From an uncultured Porphyromonadaceae bacterium (lineage in GTDB: Bacteria; Bacteroidota; Bacteroidia; Bacteroidales; Muribaculaceae), in contig UQLL01000001.1 of NCBI GenBank assembly GCA_900541835.1, positions 1 to 64,000 of the forward strand: 64,000 nucleotides of DNA, read 5' to 3'. A program made the position numbers and the translations under genes. The notes below the pieces were generated by a model. That model saw only the letters and a list, made by a program, of their open reading frames with translations, made no database searches and was not told the origin of the DNA. Below are positions 8,180-17,189 of this stretch, in pieces (position 1 is the first letter of the stretch; each line of letters starts with the position of its first letter).

Positions 8180-8848
8180 GTGATAGACGCAGCGCAATTC
8201 TTTCAGTGGTTCATAGAGAACGCCAACTACCTGTTCGTGTTTGTGTTCATGATGGTGGAGAGCAGCTTCGTGCCATTCCCGTCGGAGGTGGTGGTGCCTC
8301 CTGCCGCCTACCTGGCCTGCTCCAACATGGGCGTGGGCCAGGACATGAACGTGTTCCTGGTGGTGCTCGTTGCCACCCTCGGCGCCATGTGCGGCGCATT
8401 GATCAACTACTACCTGGCCCTGTGGGTCGGTCGCCCCGTCATCTACCGTTTCGCCGACAGCCGCATCGGCCACGCCTGTCTCATCGACCGCGCCAAGGTG
8501 GAGAAGGCCGAACGCTACTTCGACAAGCACGGGGCCGTATCCACCTTCATCGGTCGACTGATCCCGGCCGTGAGGCAGCTCATCTCCATCCCGGCCGGCC
8601 TGTCGCGTATGAACCTCGGCGTGTTCTGCCTGTTCACATTCCTTGGCGCATTGCTGTGGAATGTCATCCTCGCCATACTGGGCTGGCAGCTGTCCGTGCA
8701 CGTGGCCCCGCAGGACCTCTTCGACGCCGTGGAACGCTACAACCGCTATCTCACCTGGGGCGGCCTCGCGCTGCTCGTCATCTGCATCGCCTTCATCCTC
8801 TTCAAGGCCTTCTCGCATAAGAACAACAAACCCGAACAATCGATATGA
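8180..8848 (+). CDS. DedA family membrane protein
   Basis: A 222-aa inner-membrane protein of the DedA/SNARE-associated (PF09335) type, linked in other bacteria to lipid (undecaprenyl phosphate) translocation and membrane homeostasis. Landmarks are the opening hydrophobic FVFVFMMVESSFVPFPSEVV (the conserved E and FPSE), GALINYYLALWVGRP, and the signature FIGRLIPAVRQLISIPAG followed by F..FLGALLWN. Hydrophobic helices end in a basic tail (FSHKNNKPEQSI). The start is a GTG at 8180. It overlaps rpe by 4 bp (ATGA), so the two are translationally coupled. Confidence 0.9.
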   Translation: MIDAAQFFQWFIENANYLFVFVFMMVESSFVPFPSEVVVPPAAYLACSNMGVGQDMNVFLVVLVATLGAMCGALINYYLALWVGRPVIYRFADSRIGHACLIDRAKVEKAERYFDKHGAVSTFIGRLIPAVRQLISIPAGLSRMNLGVFCLFTFLGALLWNVILAILGWQLSVHVAPQDLFDAVERYNRYLTWGGLALLVICIAFILFKAFSHKNNKPEQSI

Positions 8849-9489
8849 AAACCTCGCCTTCGCTCCTCTCGGCCGATTTCTCCAACCTGCTGCCCGACCT
8901 CGAAATGATCAATGCATCGGCCGCCGACTACCTCCATCTGGACGTGATGGATGGCGTATTCGTGCCCAACATCTCCTTCGGTTTCCCGGTCATGAAGGCC
9001 GTGGCCAAGCATTGCACCAAACCCCTCGACGTGCACTTGATGATCGTGGAGCCCGACAAGTGGATCGGGCAGGTGCGCGACCTCGGCGCCGAGATCATGT
9101 GCGTGCACCAGGAGGCCTGTACCCACCTGCACAGCGTGGTGCAGCGCATACACCAGGCCGGCATGAAGGCAGGTGTGGCCATCAATCCCGCCACGCCCGT
9201 CAACACCCTGGTCGACATCGTAGAGGATGCCGACCTCATCCTGGTGATGAGCGTCAACCCCGGTTTCGGCGGCCAGCCGTTCATCGAGCATTCCTGCCGC
9301 AAGGTGGCAGAGCTGCGCAGCCTCATCGACAATACCGGCTCGAGCGCTGTGATAGAGGTCGATGGCGGCGTCAACGCCGAGACGGGCAAGCGCCTGGCCG
9401 AGGCCGGAGCCGACGTCCTCGTGGCCGGAAGCTACGTCTTCGGACACGACGACGCACCGCAGCGCATACTTGCACTCCGAGACCTGTAA
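8845..9489 (+). CDS. rpe: Ribulose-phosphate 3-epimerase
   Basis: A 214-aa TIM-barrel enzyme interconverting ribulose 5-phosphate and xylulose 5-phosphate in the pentose phosphate pathway. Diagnostic motifs are SLLSADFSNL, HLDVMDGVFVPNISFG, KPLDVHLMI, VMSVNPGFGGQPFIE and EVDGGVN (metal and phosphate ligands). Length is normal. Its ATG overlaps the stop of the DedA gene. It is followed by a strong terminator. Confidence 0.97.
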   Translation: MKTSPSLLSADFSNLLPDLEMINASAADYLHLDVMDGVFVPNISFGFPVMKAVAKHCTKPLDVHLMIVEPDKWIGQVRDLGAEIMCVHQEACTHLHSVVQRIHQAGMKAGVAINPATPVNTLVDIVEDADLILVMSVNPGFGGQPFIEHSCRKVAELRSLIDNTGSSAVIEVDGGVNAETGKRLAEAGADVLVAGSYVFGHDDAPQRILALRDL

Positions 9490-9541
9490 TCGCAACTGAA
9501 AAAAACTCGCCGCGTGGATCGGATGCCAATGACGGAGGTAT

Positions 9542-9582
9542 AGTGCAGGCTCATCCCGACCTTGGTGAGCCTGCACTTTTTT
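9542..9582 (+). terminator. Terminator of the DedA-rpe operon
   Basis: A perfect 12-bp stem AGTGCAGGCTCA (9542-9553) / TGAGCCTGCACT (9566-9577) is followed by T6. Confidence 0.92.
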
Positions 9583-9612
9583 GCGCCACACAGGCTTAAA
9601 ATTCAGCCTGGA

Positions 9613-9644
9613 TTTGCATTTTCTGAATAAATCAGTTATCTTTG
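9613..9644 (+). promoter_or_regulatory. Promoter of the glycogen synthase gene
   Basis: TTTG (9613-9616), 20 bp, TATCTTTG (9637-9644). The start codon is about 150 nt downstream, leaving a long leader. Confidence 0.75.
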
Positions 9645-9649
9645 CACAA

Positions 9650-9799
9650 AATTTTCACAAGGTAATAATCTTAAAGGGAATTGAAAGTGTTAATAAAGGG
9701 ATGCCGCAGGTGTGCATAGGCGCTCCCGGCATACAGGGGCCTTGAGGTGTAGATCCACACCCCGAAGCCTCTCCCCATGTGTAATTTAACACCGATTGT
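9650..9799 (+). promoter_or_regulatory. Long, probably structured 5' leader of the glycogen synthase mRNA
   Basis: About 150 nt between promoter and start codon. Visible pairing: ATGCCG/CGGCAT, then a nested hairpin in which AGGGG pairs with CCCC, CTT with AAG and GGTGT with ACACC, ending some 20 nt before the ATG at 9800. I do not recognise a known riboswitch class. Confidence 0.4.
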
Positions 9800-11467
9800 A
9801 TGCAAGGTAACAGCAGGGGGTTCGCCCGCGAGCTCCTGATAGAGACAAGTTGGGAAGTATGTAACAAAATCGGCGGCATCTACACGGTGCTGTCGAGCAA
9901 GGCTGCCGAGCTAAAGAAGCAGTTCGGCGACAGCCTAATCTTCATAGGGCCGGATGTGTGGACGGCCGAGCGGCCGTCGCCGTCGTTCATCGAGCGTAAG
10001 ACGCTGCTCAAATCCGCATCCTCCAAGATGGATCTGCCCGATGGCCTCTCCATCCGCGTCGGTCGCTGGGACATCCCCGGAAGCCCCGTCGCCATATTGG
10101 TGAAGTACGACTCGCTGATGCCGCAGATGGACGCCATCTTCGGCCAGATGTGGCAGGACTTCGGCGTCGACTCGCTTCACGCCTACGGCGACTACACCGC
10201 CTCGTGCGCCTTTGCCGTGGCCGCCGCCAAGGTCATCGTAGCACTCACCGTCTATCTCAAGAAGGACCCGGCCAGGCTGATAGCCCATTTCGACGAGTGG
10301 ACCACCGGCATGGGCCTCCTCTACATAAAGAAGCACATGCCGCAGGCGGCCACCGTGTTCACCACCCATGCTACCAGCATCGGCCGCTCCATCAGCTCCA
10401 ACGGCAAGCCCCTCTACGAGTACTTCACCGCCTACAACGGCGACCAGATGGCCCGCGAGCTCAACATGGAGGCAAAGCACTCGCTGGAGAAGCGGGCCGC
10501 CTGCAACGCCGACTGTTTCACCACCGTCAGCGAAGTCACCTCTCGCGAGTGCACGCAGCTGCTCGGCGTCACCCCGCAGGTCGTCACCCCCAACGGCTTC
10601 AACTCCGCCGTGGTGCCCAAGGGCGCCCGGTACACCGCCGACCGACGCGCTGCCCGCGAGCGCATCCTCAAGGTGGCCTCCGCACTTACAGGCCGAGACT
10701 TCGGCGCCGACACATTCGTCGTGGCCACATCCGGACGCAACGAATACCGCAACAAGGGCCTCGACCTCTACATCGACGCCTTGGCCGAGGTGGGACAGGT
10801 GAACGCCGTTGACCGCCAGGTGCTGGCCCTCATCCTCGTGCCCGCCTGGGTGGCGGGGGCCAACGAGGGGCTGCTCTGCCGCCTGGCCGGCGACGAAGAG
10901 GCCAATCCGTGGCCACATTTCTCCACCCACCGCCTCAACAACGAGGATGGCGACGCTGTCTTCCTCCGCCTGCTTCGGATGCAGGAGAAGATGCAGGGCT
11001 CCCGCGTAAGCTTCGTGTACGTGCCCTGCTACTTAGACGGACGCGACGGCGTGCTCGATATGTCCTACTACAAGGCTCTGACGGGCGTCGACGCCACCGT
11101 TTTCGCCAGCTACTACGAGCCGTGGGGCTACACCCCCCTCGAAAGTGTGGCTTTCGGCATTCCCACCGTCACCACCGATAAGTCCGGCTTCGGCCAGTGG
11201 GCCGTGGCCGACTTCCCCGACGATGTGCTCCGCAGCGGAGTCAAGGTCGTCGAGCGCACCGACACCAATTACGCCGAGGCCGCCGACGCCATCGCCCGTA
11301 CCCTCGAGCAGATCTGCGCCTACACTCCGGCCCAGGCCAAGGCAGCTGCCTTGGCGGCACGCGCCACCGCCGCCAAGGCTTCCTGGAGCCTCTTCATCAA
11401 GTATTACGACGAGGCATACAGCCTCGCCATGGCAAACGCCGCCAAACGCAACCAATCCAAGAAATAA
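9800..11467 (+). CDS. Glycogen synthase, GT3-like
   Basis: A 555-aa GT-B glycosyltransferase that elongates alpha-1,4-glucan. The opening ETSWEVCNKIGGIYTVLSS and the late YYEPWGYTPLESVAFGIPTV (residues about 435-455) are typical of the eukaryote-like GT3 family rather than bacterial GT5 GlgA. Other landmarks are the HFDEWTTGMGLLYIK and TTHATSIGRS sugar-binding regions and VTPNGF. GT3 glycogen synthases use UDP-glucose; donor use here is inferred from family. It lies 68 bp upstream of a glycogen phosphorylase gene, making a storage and mobilisation pair behind one promoter with a long leader. Confidence 0.9.
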   Translation: MQGNSRGFARELLIETSWEVCNKIGGIYTVLSSKAAELKKQFGDSLIFIGPDVWTAERPSPSFIERKTLLKSASSKMDLPDGLSIRVGRWDIPGSPVAILVKYDSLMPQMDAIFGQMWQDFGVDSLHAYGDYTASCAFAVAAAKVIVALTVYLKKDPARLIAHFDEWTTGMGLLYIKKHMPQAATVFTTHATSIGRSISSNGKPLYEYFTAYNGDQMARELNMEAKHSLEKRAACNADCFTTVSEVTSRECTQLLGVTPQVVTPNGFNSAVVPKGARYTADRRAARERILKVASALTGRDFGADTFVVATSGRNEYRNKGLDLYIDALAEVGQVNAVDRQVLALILVPAWVAGANEGLLCRLAGDEEANPWPHFSTHRLNNEDGDAVFLRLLRMQEKMQGSRVSFVYVPCYLDGRDGVLDMSYYKALTGVDATVFASYYEPWGYTPLESVAFGIPTVTTDKSGFGQWAVADFPDDVLRSGVKVVERTDTNYAEAADAIARTLEQICAYTPAQAKAAALAARATAAKASWSLFIKYYDEAYSLAMANAAKRNQSKK

Positions 11468-11535
11468 TCACATCATAAGCACTGCGGTCCCATCAAAGGC
11501 CCCGTCGCCTCCCGCCGTGCCAACAAAGAATAGTT

Positions 11536-14103
11536 ATGCGACTTCAGACAAGCAACTCTAACCAGCCCAACTGGCATTCGATAACCGTCAGTGCCGAGCT
11601 TCCTCAGCAGCTCAAGCCGCTCGAAGAGCTGAGCAAGAACCTCTGGTGGGTGTGGAACAGCAAGGGCAAGTCCCTGTTCCACGACCTCGACCCGGACCTG
11701 TGGCGTCGCTACGGCCAGAACCCCGTGATGCTGCTCCAGAACCTCAGCTACGCCCGACTCGAGGAGATTCTGGCCGACAAGGCCTGGATGGACCGCATCA
11801 ACAGCGTCTATGCCTCGTTCCGCACTTACATGGACGAGCCCCTGGACAAGAACATACCTTCGGCGGCCTACTTCAGCATGGAGTACGGCCTGTGCACCTG
11901 CCTGAAAATCTATTCGGGCGGACTGGGTGTGCTCGCCGGCGACTACATTAAGCAGGCCAGCGACAGCCACATGGACATGACCGCCGTCGGCTTCCTATAC
12001 CGCTACGGATACTTCTCGCAGAGCCTCGGCCTCGACGGCCAGCAGATCGCCAACTACGAGATGCAGAACTTCAACCAGCTCCCCCTGGAGATGATGACCG
12101 AGAAGGACGGTTCTCCGATGATTCTCGAAGTGCCATTCCCCGACCGTATCGTCTACAGCCACATCTGGCGCGTCAACGTGGGCCGCATGAAGCTATACCT
12201 GCTCGACACCGACTTCGAGATGAACAGCGAATGGGACCGACAGATTACCCATAAGCTCTACGGCGGCGACTGGGAGAACCGCATGAAGCAGGAGTACCTG
12301 CTCGGCATAGGCGGCATCTACATGCTCGATAGGCTCGGCGTCAAGGCCGACATCTACCACGCCAACGAGGGCCACGCCGCCCTGCTCAACCTGCAGCGCC
12401 TGGTAAACTACGTGCAGAAGGACCATCTGCCCTTCAACGTGGCTCTGGAGGTGGTGCGCGCCTCCAGCCTCTACACCGTGCACACCCCCGTGCCGGCCGG
12501 CCACGACTACTTCGAGGAGCAGCTCGCCGCCAAGTATCTCAGCGTCTTCCCCGAGAAGCTCGGCATCTCCTGGCAAGACCTCATGAACATGGGACGCGAA
12601 AACCCCGACACCAACGAGCGCTTCTGCATGTCGTTCTTCGCACTGAAGACGTGCCAGGAGGCCAACGGCGTAAGCTGGCTCCATGGCGAGGTGAGCAAGC
12701 GCATGTTCGCCGGCCTGTGGAAAGGCTACGCTCCCGAAGAGAGCCACATCGGCTACGTCACCAACGGTGTGCACATGCCCACCTGGGCCGCCAGCGAGTG
12801 GAAGGAGTTCTACTGGCAGAACCTCGGCCCGCAGGTGTTCCAGCATCAGTCCGATCCGGAAGCCTGGAAAGGCATTTTCGACGTCAGCGACGAGGCCATC
12901 TGGAACATGCGCGTGCAGCTCAAGAACAAGTTCATCGGCTTCGTCAAGCGCGACTTCAAGGAGAAGTGGCTCAAGAACCAGGGCGACCCCAGCGAGATCG
13001 TCAAGGTGCTCGACCGCATCAACCCCAACGCCCTCATCATCGGCTTTGCCCGCCGCTTCGCCACTTACAAGCGTGCCCACCTGCTCTTCACCGACCTCGA
13101 CCGCCTGGCCAAGATCGTCAACAACGAGCAGTTCCCCGTGCAGTTCGTCTTCTCCGGCAAGGCACATCCAGCCGACGGTGCCGGACAGGGCCTCATCAAG
13201 CGCATCGTCGAGGTCAGCCATATGCCCCAGTTCATGGGCAAGATCTTCTTCCTCGAGGACTACAACATGACCGTGGCCAAGCGACTCGTCACCGGAGTGG
13301 ACATCTGGCTCAATACCCCCACTCGCCCGCTGGAGGCCTCCGGCACCTCTGGCGAGAAGGCCGAGATGAACGGCGTCCTCAACTTCTCCGTCCTCGACGG
13401 CTGGTGGTACGAGGGCTTCCGCTTCGACGAGCAGGCCGGATGGGCTCTCACCGACAAGCGCACATATACCGACCAGGCCCAGCAGGACAAGCTCGACGCA
13501 GCCACCATCTACTCCATGCTGGAGAACGAGATCGTGCCCCTCTACTTCCGCAAGAACTCGGCCGGCTACAGTCCCGACTGGATCCAGTACATCAAGCGGA
13601 GCATCGGCCACATCGCGCCCCACTTCACCATGCAGCGCCAGCTCGACGACTACATCAGCCGTTTCTACCAGCCCGAGGCAAAGCGCGTCCACAAGCTCGA
13701 GGCCAAGGACTTCGCCAAGGCCCGCGAGATAGTGGCCTGGAAGGAGCATGTCGCCTCCCTGTGGGACCAGATCTCCGTCGTCAACGTCCGTATGCAGGAG
13801 CCCATTGCCAACGGCGCCGCACTTCGCATGGGCCACCCCGTGGAGTGCCAGGTGACCCTCGACACCAAGGGCCTCGGTCGTGACATTGCCGTGGAACTCG
13901 TCATCTACAAGGAGAAGGAGGGCCAGTACGTCTTCGACCACACCGAGCAGTTCCACCTCGACAAGGTCGAGGGAGACTTGGCCACATACAGCCTACACAC
14001 CCAGATTAAGGAGAGCGGCAATTTCCGCCTCGGCCTCCGCTACTACCCCGTCAGCAAGGACCTACCCTATCGCCAGGACTTCGCCTACCTCCACTGGTTC
14101 TGA
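11536..14103 (+). CDS. Alpha-glucan (glycogen) phosphorylase, GT35
   Basis: 855 aa, releasing glucose 1-phosphate from glycogen with pyridoxal phosphate. The N-terminus (LKPLEELSKNLWWVWN) and YFSMEYGL...YSGGLGVLAGDY identify the alpha-glucan phosphorylase subgroup seen in Thermus and Bacteroidetes, which differs from muscle-type GlgP. The PLP lysine is expected within EASGTSGEKAEMNG (about residue 600), followed by NFSVLDGWWYEGF. HANEGHAAL and YVTNGVHMPTWA are also present. The C-terminal 100 residues (RMGHPVECQVTLDTKGLGRD...) form an extra beta-rich domain. It is probably cotranscribed with the glycogen synthase. Its stop codon touches an 18-bp triple repeat. Confidence 0.95.
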   Translation: MRLQTSNSNQPNWHSITVSAELPQQLKPLEELSKNLWWVWNSKGKSLFHDLDPDLWRRYGQNPVMLLQNLSYARLEEILADKAWMDRINSVYASFRTYMDEPLDKNIPSAAYFSMEYGLCTCLKIYSGGLGVLAGDYIKQASDSHMDMTAVGFLYRYGYFSQSLGLDGQQIANYEMQNFNQLPLEMMTEKDGSPMILEVPFPDRIVYSHIWRVNVGRMKLYLLDTDFEMNSEWDRQITHKLYGGDWENRMKQEYLLGIGGIYMLDRLGVKADIYHANEGHAALLNLQRLVNYVQKDHLPFNVALEVVRASSLYTVHTPVPAGHDYFEEQLAAKYLSVFPEKLGISWQDLMNMGRENPDTNERFCMSFFALKTCQEANGVSWLHGEVSKRMFAGLWKGYAPEESHIGYVTNGVHMPTWAASEWKEFYWQNLGPQVFQHQSDPEAWKGIFDVSDEAIWNMRVQLKNKFIGFVKRDFKEKWLKNQGDPSEIVKVLDRINPNALIIGFARRFATYKRAHLLFTDLDRLAKIVNNEQFPVQFVFSGKAHPADGAGQGLIKRIVEVSHMPQFMGKIFFLEDYNMTVAKRLVTGVDIWLNTPTRPLEASGTSGEKAEMNGVLNFSVLDGWWYEGFRFDEQAGWALTDKRTYTDQAQQDKLDAATIYSMLENEIVPLYFRKNSAGYSPDWIQYIKRSIGHIAPHFTMQRQLDDYISRFYQPEAKRVHKLEAKDFAKAREIVAWKEHVASLWDQISVVNVRMQEPIANGAALRMGHPVECQVTLDTKGLGRDIAVELVIYKEKEGQYVFDHTEQFHLDKVEGDLATYSLHTQIKESGNFRLGLRYYPVSKDLPYRQDFAYLHWF

Positions 14104-14156
14104 AAAAACGATTCCCCAAGAAAAAACGATTCCCCAAGAAAAAACGATTCCCCAAG
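14103..14156 (+). repeat. Three perfect tandem 18-bp repeats
   Basis: AAAAAACGATTCCCCAAG occurs three times without mismatch (14103-14120, 14121-14138, 14139-14156). It begins on the last base of the phosphorylase stop codon and runs directly into a 14-bp hairpin. Confidence 0.97.
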
Positions 14157-14194
14157 ATACGAGTCTCCGTCCACCTCAGGCGGAGACTCGTATC
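14156..14194 (+). terminator. Strong hairpin downstream of the phosphorylase gene
   Basis: A perfect 14-bp stem GATACGAGTCTCCG / CGGAGACTCGTATC has an 11-nt loop. What follows is AT-rich (ATAATTTATAC) without a clean T-run. It is probably a terminator or 3'-end stabiliser. Confidence 0.65.
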
Positions 14195-14282
14195 ATAATT
14201 TATACAAAATTCCGACAATTATCCTAAACCTGCGGCGCCACCGAGCGTTTTAAAATAAAAGAATCCTCACAAACAACACGCT

Positions 14283-15356
14283 ATGAAACGCACACTCTAC
14301 ACACTCGTGGCCCTCATACTATGCATCGGCGGCATGTCGGCCAAGAAAACCAACGGCGGCGAGCTCGCCTCGCTTCAGGCCTTCCTACAGCAACCCGCCC
14401 TGGAAGCCGCCACCAACGCCGAAGCCCTCGGCATCACCAATCTCGGTAACCCCGCATCGTGGGAGGGCGTCAAGGTCGAGAACGGTCACGTCACCGAAAT
14501 CAAGTGGGACAACAAGAAACTTGCCGGCCAGCTCAACCTCGCCGACATGCCCATGCTCTCCAGCCTCCAGTTGCGCAACAACCGACTCACGGCACTGACC
14601 GTCACCAACTGCCCCCAGCTCACCTACATCAACGCCGGCCGTAATCGCCTGATGTCGTTCAATTGCACCGGGACGCCTCAGCTCCAGACGCTGCTGCTCT
14701 ACCGCAACCGCCTCAATTCCATCGACCTCGGCGCCGTACCCCTGCTCAGGCGGCTCAACATCTCGTCCAACTCCATGGCCGCCCTCGACGTCTCCAACGC
14801 CATCAACCTCGAGACCCTCAACTGCGCATCCAACCGCATGGAGGAACTCGTGATTGACGGCTGCACCAGCCTCAAGAACCTCTACGCCGGCTTCAACGAG
14901 CTCACCGGAATACAGATGACCGGCTGCAAGGCACTGGCAAACCTCAACCTCAACAATAACCGCATGAGCAAGCTGTACATGGAGAACATGCCCGCCCTCA
15001 ACACGCTGTTCGTCTCTGACAACCACCTCACTCAGCTGGCCGTCAACAACTGTCCCGCCCTCAACGACCTCTGGGCGCCGTACAACGACCTCACCTCCGT
15101 GGGCATCACCGACTGCCCGGCCCTGGCCTTCGTCAACCTCAGCTGGAACGACTTGTCGTACCTCGACATGAGCAACATGAACTTCCTGCAGCGCCTCAAC
15201 GTCAGCAACAACTCCCTGCTCACCCTGCTATGCAACTTCGACCCCATGCTCTCCTACGTCAACATCGCCAACAACATTAACTTGACCGAGTTCAGCCACG
15301 ACGGTTCCGACAACCTCATGCAGGTAGTGGGCATGAACTGGGAAATGGACGAATAA
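14283..15356 (+). CDS. Secreted leucine-rich repeat protein
   Basis: 357 aa with a signal peptide (KRTLYTLVALILCIGGMSA). After a 70-residue cap with a W residue region (NPASWEGVKVENGHVTEIKW), residues about 92-322 are eleven consecutive leucine-rich repeats of exactly 21 residues, pattern Lxx(L/I)xxxxN.L..L.v..(C/M)P.. An example is LSSLQLRNNRLTALTVTNCPQ. The protein ends soon after (MNWEMDE) with no visible sorting domain or membrane anchor, so it may be periplasmic or released. The ligand is unknown; LRR solenoids generally bind proteins. A 13-bp stem-loop follows the gene. Confidence 0.85.
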   Translation: MKRTLYTLVALILCIGGMSAKKTNGGELASLQAFLQQPALEAATNAEALGITNLGNPASWEGVKVENGHVTEIKWDNKKLAGQLNLADMPMLSSLQLRNNRLTALTVTNCPQLTYINAGRNRLMSFNCTGTPQLQTLLLYRNRLNSIDLGAVPLLRRLNISSNSMAALDVSNAINLETLNCASNRMEELVIDGCTSLKNLYAGFNELTGIQMTGCKALANLNLNNNRMSKLYMENMPALNTLFVSDNHLTQLAVNNCPALNDLWAPYNDLTSVGITDCPALAFVNLSWNDLSYLDMSNMNFLQRLNVSNNSLLTLLCNFDPMLSYVNIANNINLTEFSHDGSDNLMQVVGMNWEMDE

Positions 15357-15361
15357 CGGGA

Positions 15362-15420
15362 AGCTGTGAAAAGGCCAAGCTGCGGCACTTCAATAACCAC
15401 ATCTGCACCTTTTTACAGCT
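15362..15420 (+). terminator. Long-loop hairpin after the LRR gene
   Basis: AGCTGTGAAAAGG (15362-15374) pairs with CCTTTTTACAGCT (15408-15420), 13 bp with one G-U pair and a 33-nt loop. No downstream T-run. Confidence 0.45.
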
Positions 15421-15487
15421 CCACGAAACGTCAGCTTGTGAGAAAGAGTAGTCGGGCAACAGCTATATTCTCTTTGAATCGTCATCC

Positions 15488-16834
15488 ATGAGCACCTTCT
15501 ACACCGCCCGGAAGACCCTGCGCAACTACGCCAGCGGAGGCAACGTGCTAATACTTGCCTCCGTCCTGGCGCTGCTGCTTGTCAACATACCCGGCCTCAA
15601 CAGCTTCTACAACTCCTTGTGGACGCACGAGATAGCCCTCCAGATAGGCTCGTTCAACCTCTTCAGCCACCACGGCCACCCCATGTCGTTGATGGCTTTT
15701 ATCAACGACGCCCTCATGGCCGTCTTCTTCTTCTCCGTCGGGCTGGAGATCAAGCGCGAAGTCCTGGTGGGCGAGCTGCATAGCTTTCGCAAGGCGTTGC
15801 TGCCCGTCATGGGCGCCATCGGAGGAATGGTAGTCCCCGTCCTCCTTTTCTGGGCAATGGCCTCCGATAAGGCATATATCGATGGCATGGCCATCCCCAT
15901 GGCTACCGACATCGCCTTCTCACTCGGCGTCCTCGCAATGCTCGGCGACCGAGTGCCCGTCTCGCTCAAGATTTTCCTCACCACGCTGGCTGTGGTCGAC
16001 GACATCGGCGGTATCCTCGTCATCGCCATCTTCTACTCGGCCGACATCAATTTCTGGCTCCTGCTCATAGCCGCCGGGCTGTTTGCAATCCTCATGCTCG
16101 GAGGCATCTTGCGCATCCAGAGCAAGATCTTCTACCTCGGCATCGGCGCCTTCGTGTGGTTCCTCTTCCTCAACGCCGGCATACACCCCACCATCGCCGG
16201 AGTCCTCATCGCCTTCTGCGTCCCCGCACGGCCCCTCTTCGCCCCCAAAGGATACATCAAGACCATCCGCCGCAACATCGGCCTCTTCTCCCGCGAAGAC
16301 GAAGAGCAGCTCACAAAGCGTACCATTCTCAGCCATCAGCAGATGAACTGGCTCAAAGAGATAGAGTCAGCATCCGATAAGGTCATATCCCCCCTCCAGG
16401 ACCTCGAGGACTCCCTTCATCCCGTCGTCAACTACCTCATAGTTCCTCTGTTCGCCTTCGCCAACGCCGGCATCTACTTCGGCGATCTACAGCTGAACAC
16501 GCTCTTCTCCGGCATCAGCCTGACCATCATCGTCAGTCTCATCGCCGGCAAGTTCATCGGCATCTTTTGCTTCTCCCTGCTGACCGTAAAGCTCGGCTGG
16601 GCCAGCATCCCCGAAGGTTGCAACTGGCGCCAGATGGCTTCCATAGCCCTGCTCGGCGGCATAGGCTTCACCGTGTCCCTGTTCATCGCCAACCTCTCAT
16701 TCGGCACCGGCGATGCTATCGCCTCTATGACCCTCAACGCTTCCAAGCTCGGCATCGTCGTCGGGTCCTTGCTCGCCGGTGTAGGCGGCTACCTCTCACT
16801 CCGCCTCACCTTACCCAAAATTTCTCCAAAATGA
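15488..16834 (+). CDS. nhaA: Na+/H+ antiporter NhaA
   Basis: A 448-aa inner-membrane antiporter expelling Na+ in exchange for protons. The catalytic aspartate pair is visible in TLAVVDDIGGILVIA (residues about 165-180). MATDIAFSLGVLAMLG and FFFSVGLEIKREV are also family signatures. Compared with E. coli NhaA (388 aa) there is a hydrophilic insertion of roughly 60 residues (KTIRRNIGLFSREDEEQL through DLEDSLHP) between membrane helices, common in Bacteroidetes NhaA. Its TGA overlaps the ATG of a decayed downstream gene. Confidence 0.96.
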   Translation: MSTFYTARKTLRNYASGGNVLILASVLALLLVNIPGLNSFYNSLWTHEIALQIGSFNLFSHHGHPMSLMAFINDALMAVFFFSVGLEIKREVLVGELHSFRKALLPVMGAIGGMVVPVLLFWAMASDKAYIDGMAIPMATDIAFSLGVLAMLGDRVPVSLKIFLTTLAVVDDIGGILVIAIFYSADINFWLLLIAAGLFAILMLGGILRIQSKIFYLGIGAFVWFLFLNAGIHPTIAGVLIAFCVPARPLFAPKGYIKTIRRNIGLFSREDEEQLTKRTILSHQQMNWLKEIESASDKVISPLQDLEDSLHPVVNYLIVPLFAFANAGIYFGDLQLNTLFSGISLTIIVSLIAGKFIGIFCFSLLTVKLGWASIPEGCNWRQMASIALLGGIGFTVSLFIANLSFGTGDAIASMTLNASKLGIVVGSLLAGVGGYLSLRLTLPKISPK

Positions 16835-17008
16835 AACTCGACAACCGCATCGCATCCTTTGCCTCGGTCGGCCAGTCTGCCATGATCGCGAGGCCATTTG
16901 GAGCGCCCGCAAGGGCGCCGACAAGTTCGCCGAAGATCCTCACTCCAAGCGTGGCAAGATCAAGACCGTCTGCGTCGTCTCTGATATCGAGTACTACCTC
17001 AAGGACTG
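16831..17008 (+). pseudogene. Decayed gene translationally coupled to nhaA
   Basis: An ATG at 16831 overlaps the nhaA stop as ATGA and starts MKLDNRIASFASVGQ, which resembles a normal protein start (possibly an acyl-CoA reductase-type N-terminus, weak inference). After about 20 codons sensible sequence moves to another frame, DREAIWSARKGADKFAED and KIKTVCVVSDIEYYLKD, ending at the TGA 17006-17008. Read in the starting frame the rest is low-complexity Ser/Arg/Pro. I interpret this as the two ends of one or two genes joined by a deletion; the C-terminal family is not recognised. Confidence 0.5.
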
Positions 17009-17052
17009 AATTGGCGTTGTCGCACGGACAGTCGAAGCTATGCCTCTGTTAC

Positions 17053-17078
17053 CGACGTCCACTTTAGCGCGGCGCCTT
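17053..17078 (+). repeat. Dispersed 40-bp element, degenerate copy 2
   Basis: Only the 3' half (ACTTTAGCGCGGCGCC) of the family is well preserved. It lies between the decayed gene and the ssrA promoter. Confidence 0.45.
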
Positions 17079-17124
17079 CCCTTTTCTATACAATGTTAAA
17101 AATCCATAAAACCGAATATTCTCT

Positions 17125-17156
17125 CTTGCACAGACGGCGAAAAAAACTTACCTTTG
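17125..17156 (+). promoter_or_regulatory. Promoter of ssrA
   Basis: CTTG (17125-17128), 20 bp, TACCTTTG (17149-17156), 33 bp before the mature tmRNA 5' end. Confidence 0.65.
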
Positions 17157-17189
17157 CAAGCTAAAGTTTTTACCGACCGCAGCAAATCC

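Noticed and set aside
9650..9799. Assignment of the leader to a known riboswitch
   Set aside because: No motif of a class I know could be matched; left as an unnamed structured leader.
12193..13956. Very long open frame on the strand opposite the glycogen phosphorylase gene
   Set aside because: High GC and strong codon bias create long antisense frames; the translation has no domain and the sense gene is certain.
14103..14156. Possible CRISPR array
   Set aside because: The three 18-bp units are directly adjacent with no spacers.
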